Assembly (NCBI RefSeq): GCF_947503875.1
Contig: NZ_CANNFH010000007.1
Coordinates: 116,811 to 180,810 of the forward strand
DNA: 64,000 nt
Source: an uncultured Polaribacter sp.
Lineage (GTDB): Bacteria; Bacteroidota; Bacteroidia; Flavobacteriales; Flavobacteriaceae
Direction of reading: 5' to 3'
Shown here: positions 60,938 to 64,000 of the stretch, piece after piece
Numbering within the stretch: the first letter of the stretch is position 1
How the letters are laid out: every line of letters starts with the position of its first letter
The notes under the pieces: generated by a model
What the model was told of the DNA's origin: nothing
What the model saw: only the letters and a program-made list of their open reading frames with translations
The model's database searches: none
Translations under genes and position numbers: made by a program

Positions 60938-62092
60938 TTATATTGTTTTTTTTATGGCTTGCTCAATATCTTTAATTAAGTCGTTAGCATCTTCAATACC
61001 TACAGAAAAACGTATTAATCCATCTTTGATACCTCTTTCTAAACGTTGTTCTTCTGTTAATAGTGCATGTGTGGTTTGGGCCGGAGAAACTGTTGTACTC
61101 TCTAAACCTGCTAAACTCATAGAAGGTTTTATCAATTGTAAATTGTTTTGAAAAGCCATAGCATCTATTCCTTCTTTTAACTCAAAAGATAACATGGCTC
61201 CAAAACCTTTCATTTGCCTTTTTGCCAATTCATAATCAGCATGACTTTTTAAACCCGGATAATAAACACGATCTATATTTGCGTTTTTCTCTAGGTATTC
61301 TGCCATTTTTTGGGCATTTTTAGTTTGTTCTTTTACCCTTAAGTTTAAGGTTTTTAAACTACGCTCTAATAACCATACAGTTTGGTCGCTTAAATTTCCA
61401 CCAAAATTAATAGCAGTTTTCCATATTTGCGCAATATGTTCTTTAGTGGCCGCAATAGCACCAGCAGAAATGTCTGAATGGCCACCCATATATTTGGTAG
61501 CAGAATGCAGCACAATATCAATACCAAAATCTGCAGGATTCTGATTTATTGGACTTGCGAATGTATTATCAATCATAGAAATGCAGTGATTGGCCTTTGC
61601 CAAATTTGCAATTGCTTGCATATCTGTAATTCCTAATAATGGATTAGAAGGAGATTCTATATAAATTATTTTGGTATTTTCTTTAACCAAAGGTATAAAA
61701 TCTTCAATATTATCAGATTCTGTGAATGAATATTCTATGCCATACTTTTCAAATTCTTGTACAATAAAATTATAGGTTCCTCCATAAATTACTTGCTGTA
61801 TAATTACATGATCTCCTGTTTTTAAGAAAGCAAAAAGAGCGGCAGAAATTGCTGCCATACCAGAGCCAAAAATTAAACCGTCTTCAGTATTTTCTAATGC
61901 TGCAATTTTTTCACACAACATTTCTTGGTTTGGCGTATTAAAATAACGCGGATAACGTTTCACATCAACTCCATCAAAAGCATAAGAAGTAGACATGTAT
62001 AAAGGAGAAACTGCTCCTTTAAATTGCACATCTTTAACTTCTCCTGTATGCACGCAAATTGTATTTATACCTAGTTTGTTCGTTTCTTTCAT
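60938..62092 (-). CDS. Cys/Met metabolism PLP-dependent enzyme (cystathionine gamma-synthase/lyase family)
   Basis: A 384-residue gamma-family PLP enzyme. Marks: TICVHTGEVKDVQFKGAVSP, FGSGMAAISAALFAFLKTGD, YIESPSNPLLGITD, MIDNTFASPINQNPADFGID and SATKYMGGHSDISAGAI with the PLP lysine. It could be a cystathionine gamma-synthase, gamma-lyase or methionine gamma-lyase; the residues visible do not settle this. It shares an operon with bshB1, and a link to cysteine supply for bacillithiol would make sense. Confidence 0.9.
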   Translation of the reverse strand: MKETNKLGINTICVHTGEVKDVQFKGAVSPLYMSTSYAFDGVDVKRYPRYFNTPNQEMLCEKIAALENTEDGLIFGSGMAAISAALFAFLKTGDHVIIQQVIYGGTYNFIVQEFEKYGIEYSFTESDNIEDFIPLVKENTKIIYIESPSNPLLGITDMQAIANLAKANHCISMIDNTFASPINQNPADFGIDIVLHSATKYMGGHSDISAGAIAATKEHIAQIWKTAINFGGNLSDQTVWLLERSLKTLNLRVKEQTKNAQKMAEYLEKNANIDRVYYPGLKSHADYELAKRQMKGFGAMLSFELKEGIDAMAFQNNLQLIKPSMSLAGLESTTVSPAQTTHALLTEEQRLERGIKDGLIRFSVGIEDANDLIKDIEQAIKKTI

Positions 62093-62166
62093 AATCTTCT
62101 ATTTCTCTTGGCTAAATTAACAATTCTTAAATAATTTTTTCTTAAAATTGTAATATCTTCGTTGTA

Positions 62167-62865
62167 ATGATATCTGTATTAATAATTGGCAATGGAAATG
62201 TAGCCACGCATCTAAATAATGTTTTTTTAAATGCTGATACTATTACTGTTACAAAAATAAAATCTAGAAATTTAATAAATGTTCCCAGTGCAGATATAAC
62301 TATTTTAGCGGTTTCAGATGATGCAATTTCTGAAGTATCCTCAAAAATTAACAATACTTTAGTTGTACACACTTCTGGTGCTTGCAGTATTACTGAATTA
62401 AAAAACACTACTAGAAAAGGTGTTTTTTACATGTTGCAGTCGTTTTCTAAGGACAAAGAAGTAAATTTTTCTGAAATTCCGATTTGCTTAGAAGCAGAAA
62501 ATGAAAAAGATTACCATCTTTTAGAAACAATTGCACAAGCTATAGGAACTAAAATTTTTAAAATTAATTCTGAACAAAGAAAAACCATACATGTAGCAGC
62601 CGTTTTTGTAAATAATTTTACCAACCATTTATTTAAAATCGGGAATGATATTTGCAAAACAAACCATGTACCTTTTGATATTTTACAGCCTTTGATAAAA
62701 GAAACTGTACTAAAAATAGAAACATTAACACCAAGTGAAGCACAAACAGGACCTGCAATTAGAAACGATGAGCAAACCATAAAAAATCATTTGGACTTAC
62801 TAAATAAAAATCAACAAGAAATTTATAGCATTTTAACAAAGTCAATTCAAAATGCTAATAATTAA
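62167..62865 (+). CDS. DUF2520 Rossmann-like protein (F420-dependent-oxidoreductase-like)
   Basis: A 232-residue NAD(P)-type Rossmann protein: ISVLIIGNGNVATHLNNVFL with GxGxxA-like loop, ADITILAVSDDAISEVSSKI, VVHTSGACSITEL, then a helical C-terminal DUF2520 domain (HVAAVFVNNFTNHLFKIGND, TGPAIRNDEQTI). The reaction is not known. In many flavobacteria it precedes kdsC, as here, with a terminator between. Confidence 0.87.
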   Translation: MISVLIIGNGNVATHLNNVFLNADTITVTKIKSRNLINVPSADITILAVSDDAISEVSSKINNTLVVHTSGACSITELKNTTRKGVFYMLQSFSKDKEVNFSEIPICLEAENEKDYHLLETIAQAIGTKIFKINSEQRKTIHVAAVFVNNFTNHLFKIGNDICKTNHVPFDILQPLIKETVLKIETLTPSEAQTGPAIRNDEQTIKNHLDLLNKNQQEIYSILTKSIQNANN

Positions 62866-62887
62866 ATTTCAAACAAACTAACAATAG

Positions 62888-62918
62888 CACCTTTAGCGCA
62901 GTTTAAAGGTGTTTTTTT
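62888..62918 (+). terminator. Hairpin with T run just before kdsC
   Basis: CACCTTTA, eight-base loop, TAAAGGTG, then TTTTTTT. It ends only ten bases before the kdsC start codon, so it would either end the DUF2520 transcript or limit read-through into kdsC. Confidence 0.7.
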
Positions 62919-62927
62919 AATAAAAAT

Positions 62928-63452
62928 ATGGAAATTAGTTACAAGCAATTATTACCAAAAATAAACACTTTTATATTTGATGTAGATGGTGTTTTAACCA
63001 ACGGAATGTTAACAATTATGCCAGATGGCGAATTGGTAAGGCACATGAATGTAAAAGACGGTTATGCCTTAAAAAACGCGCTAAACAAAGGGTTTAGAGT
63101 TTGTATAATTTCTGGAGGAACAAATGAAGCCGTAAAAAAACGCCTAATGGCTTTAGGTATAGAAGACGTATTTTTAGGTGCACATGACAAAATAAAACAG
63201 TATAAAGAATTGTTAGAAAAATATAATTTAGATCCTGAAAATATTTTATACATGGGAGATGATGTACCAGATTACCCTGTAATGAAATTAGTAGGTTTAC
63301 CAGCTTGCCCAAATGATGCAGTTAGAGAAATTCAACAAGTTTCTAAATACATTTCAGATAAAAAAGGAGGAGATGGTTGTGTGAGAGATGTTATAGAACA
63401 AGTATTAAGAGTACAGCAAAAATGGGAAGAAAACTTTGATGCAAGTCTGTAA
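62928..63452 (+). CDS. kdsC: 3-deoxy-D-manno-octulosonate 8-phosphate phosphatase KdsC (HAD)
   Basis: A 174-residue HAD phosphatase of the C0 type, without a cap domain. Motif I FIFDVDGVLTNG (nucleophile Asp18, acid Asp20), motif II CIISGG, motif III with Lys in RLMALGI, motif IV MGDDVPDYPVM. It dephosphorylates KDO 8-phosphate. The pathway is shared with kdsD at 5.3 kb. The hairpin just upstream suggests limited read-through from the DUF2520 gene. Confidence 0.93.
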   Translation: MEISYKQLLPKINTFIFDVDGVLTNGMLTIMPDGELVRHMNVKDGYALKNALNKGFRVCIISGGTNEAVKKRLMALGIEDVFLGAHDKIKQYKELLEKYNLDPENILYMGDDVPDYPVMKLVGLPACPNDAVREIQQVSKYISDKKGGDGCVRDVIEQVLRVQQKWEENFDASL

Positions 63453-63493
63453 AAAAAATCACTTTTTATTTATCACAAAAACAAATTTAAGAC

Positions 63494-63919
63494 ATGAAAA
63501 AAATAGCAGTATTAATTTTTATAGTAGGTTTTACCTTTTCAATTAATGCACAAACTATTTTTGGTAAATGGAATTCTAAAAATGATGATACAGGAGAGGT
63601 AGATTCTGTAATAGAAGTCTATAAAAAAAATGGAAAGGCCTTTGCCAAAGTTATAGAAATTAAAGATAAAATCAGACAAGATGCTGTATGTACTTTATGC
63701 GAAGGTGAAAATAAAGGCAAAAAAATATTAGGTTTAGATATTTTAACAGGCTTAGAAAAAGATGGTGAAGAATGGTCTGGAGGTACTATTTTAGATCCTA
63801 GAAATGGGAAAGTTTACAAATGTTATATTCTATTAGAAAACACGAATAAACTAAAATTACGCGGTTATATTGGTTTTTCTATGTTTGGTAAAACTGCTTA
63901 TTGGGATAGAGCTGAGTAG
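63494..63919 (+). CDS. DUF2147 secreted protein
   Basis: A 141-residue protein with signal peptide (about 1-19, SINAQ) and the DUF2147 fold: GKWNSKNDDTGEVDSVIEVY, a CTLCEGENKGKKILGLDIL segment with a CxxC pair, EWSGGTILDPRNGKVYKCYI and RGYIGFSMFGKTAYW. The family is a small lipocalin-like barrel of unknown role. The gene is followed by a heptamer array. Confidence 0.9.
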   Translation: MKKIAVLIFIVGFTFSINAQTIFGKWNSKNDDTGEVDSVIEVYKKNGKAFAKVIEIKDKIRQDAVCTLCEGENKGKKILGLDILTGLEKDGEEWSGGTILDPRNGKVYKCYILLENTNKLKLRGYIGFSMFGKTAYWDRAE

Positions 63920-63923
63920 TTTT

Positions 63924-64000
63924 TGGTTGATGGTTGATGGTTGATGGTTGATGGTTGATGGTTGATGGTTGATGGTTGATGGTTGATGGTTGATGGTTGA
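63924..64000. repeat. Tandem heptamer array TGGTTGA, eleven copies to the window edge
   Basis: Eleven perfect copies of TGGTTGA fill 63924-64000 and run off the window, beginning five bases after the DUF2147 stop. It is the reverse complement of the AACCATC unit at 38965-39027, where it lies upstream of a four-helix-bundle gene. Confidence 0.95.

Noticed and set aside
62142-62408. Minus-strand ORF of 88 residues opposite the DUF2520 gene
   Set aside because: Shadow of the Rossmann domain; no independent evidence.
63924-64000. Possible CRISPR array at the window end
   Set aside because: The unit is a 7-base perfect tandem repeat with no spacers.

Overview
The window is about 30% GC and reads as the chromosome of a flavobacterium (Bacteroidota, family Flavobacteriaceae; a marine genus such as Polaribacter or Tenacibaculum would fit, but I cannot place it to genus). 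The signs are promoters of the Bacteroidota type (TTG, about 20 bases, TAnnTTTG), a PorV/PorQ-type outer-membrane protein, a TonB-dependent receptor with a carboxypeptidase-like N-terminal domain, bacillithiol synthesis (BshB1), RNase Y, and a 6S-like RNA between zapA and rny. No transposase, integrase other than XerD, CRISPR array or rRNA operon was seen.

Layout. 1-2.9 kb: three secreted proteins of unknown function (the first cut by the window edge) and a small lipoprotein. 3-12.5 kb: core genes, with recQ divergent from kdsD-tatC-(AhpD-like), then lptB, pssA, a YheT-like hydrolase, a PorV/PorQ-like protein and a DUF4105/Lnb-like membrane protein. 12.5-39.9 kb: one long minus-strand surface-polysaccharide locus of about 26 genes, starting at a promoter near 39.93 kb with the ABC exporter (Wzm, Wzt) and ending with a polyprenyl-phosphate sugar transferase. 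It contains a sialic acid module (neuB, neuC, neuA plus two acyltransferases), CapE/CapF-like sugar nucleotide enzymes, ten or more GT2 and GT4 glycosyltransferases, a WbsX-like protein, a FkbM methyltransferase, an O-antigen ligase/polymerase and a CapK-like protein. 39.9-42.4 kb: a decayed acetyltransferase gene, aroQ, xerD and an array of palindromic repeats. 42.4-54.5 kb: rny, 6S-like RNA, zapA, a ZapB-like coiled coil, an M23 peptidase, a TonB receptor, bcp, nth, a 47-residue protein missed by the ORF track, an ECF sigma factor and uvrA. 55-59.9 kb: a lipoprotein, then a LytS-like sensor kinase, a metallophosphoesterase with a frameshift at an A8 run, and a LytTR regulator. 60-64 kb: tRNA-His, bshB1, a gamma-family PLP enzyme, a DUF2520 protein, kdsC, a DUF2147 protein, and a heptamer array running off the end.

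How the genes fit together. kdsD and kdsC provide two steps of KDO synthesis, lptB drives LPS transport, pssA makes phosphatidylserine, and the large locus builds a sialylated polysaccharide exported through an ABC transporter. The window therefore leans strongly to envelope building, interleaved with DNA repair genes (recQ, nth, uvrA).

Most unusual points: 7-base repeat tracts on both sides of a four-helix-bundle gene wedged between wzm and wzt, one of them coding the N-terminus of Wzt, with the same heptamer ending the window; RecQ and Nth both lacking their usual metal-binding cysteines; the A8 frameshift; an unpaired acceptor stem in tRNA-His; and several repeat elements and a pseudogene in the gaps. 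I did not find a clear-cut new defence or mobile system.
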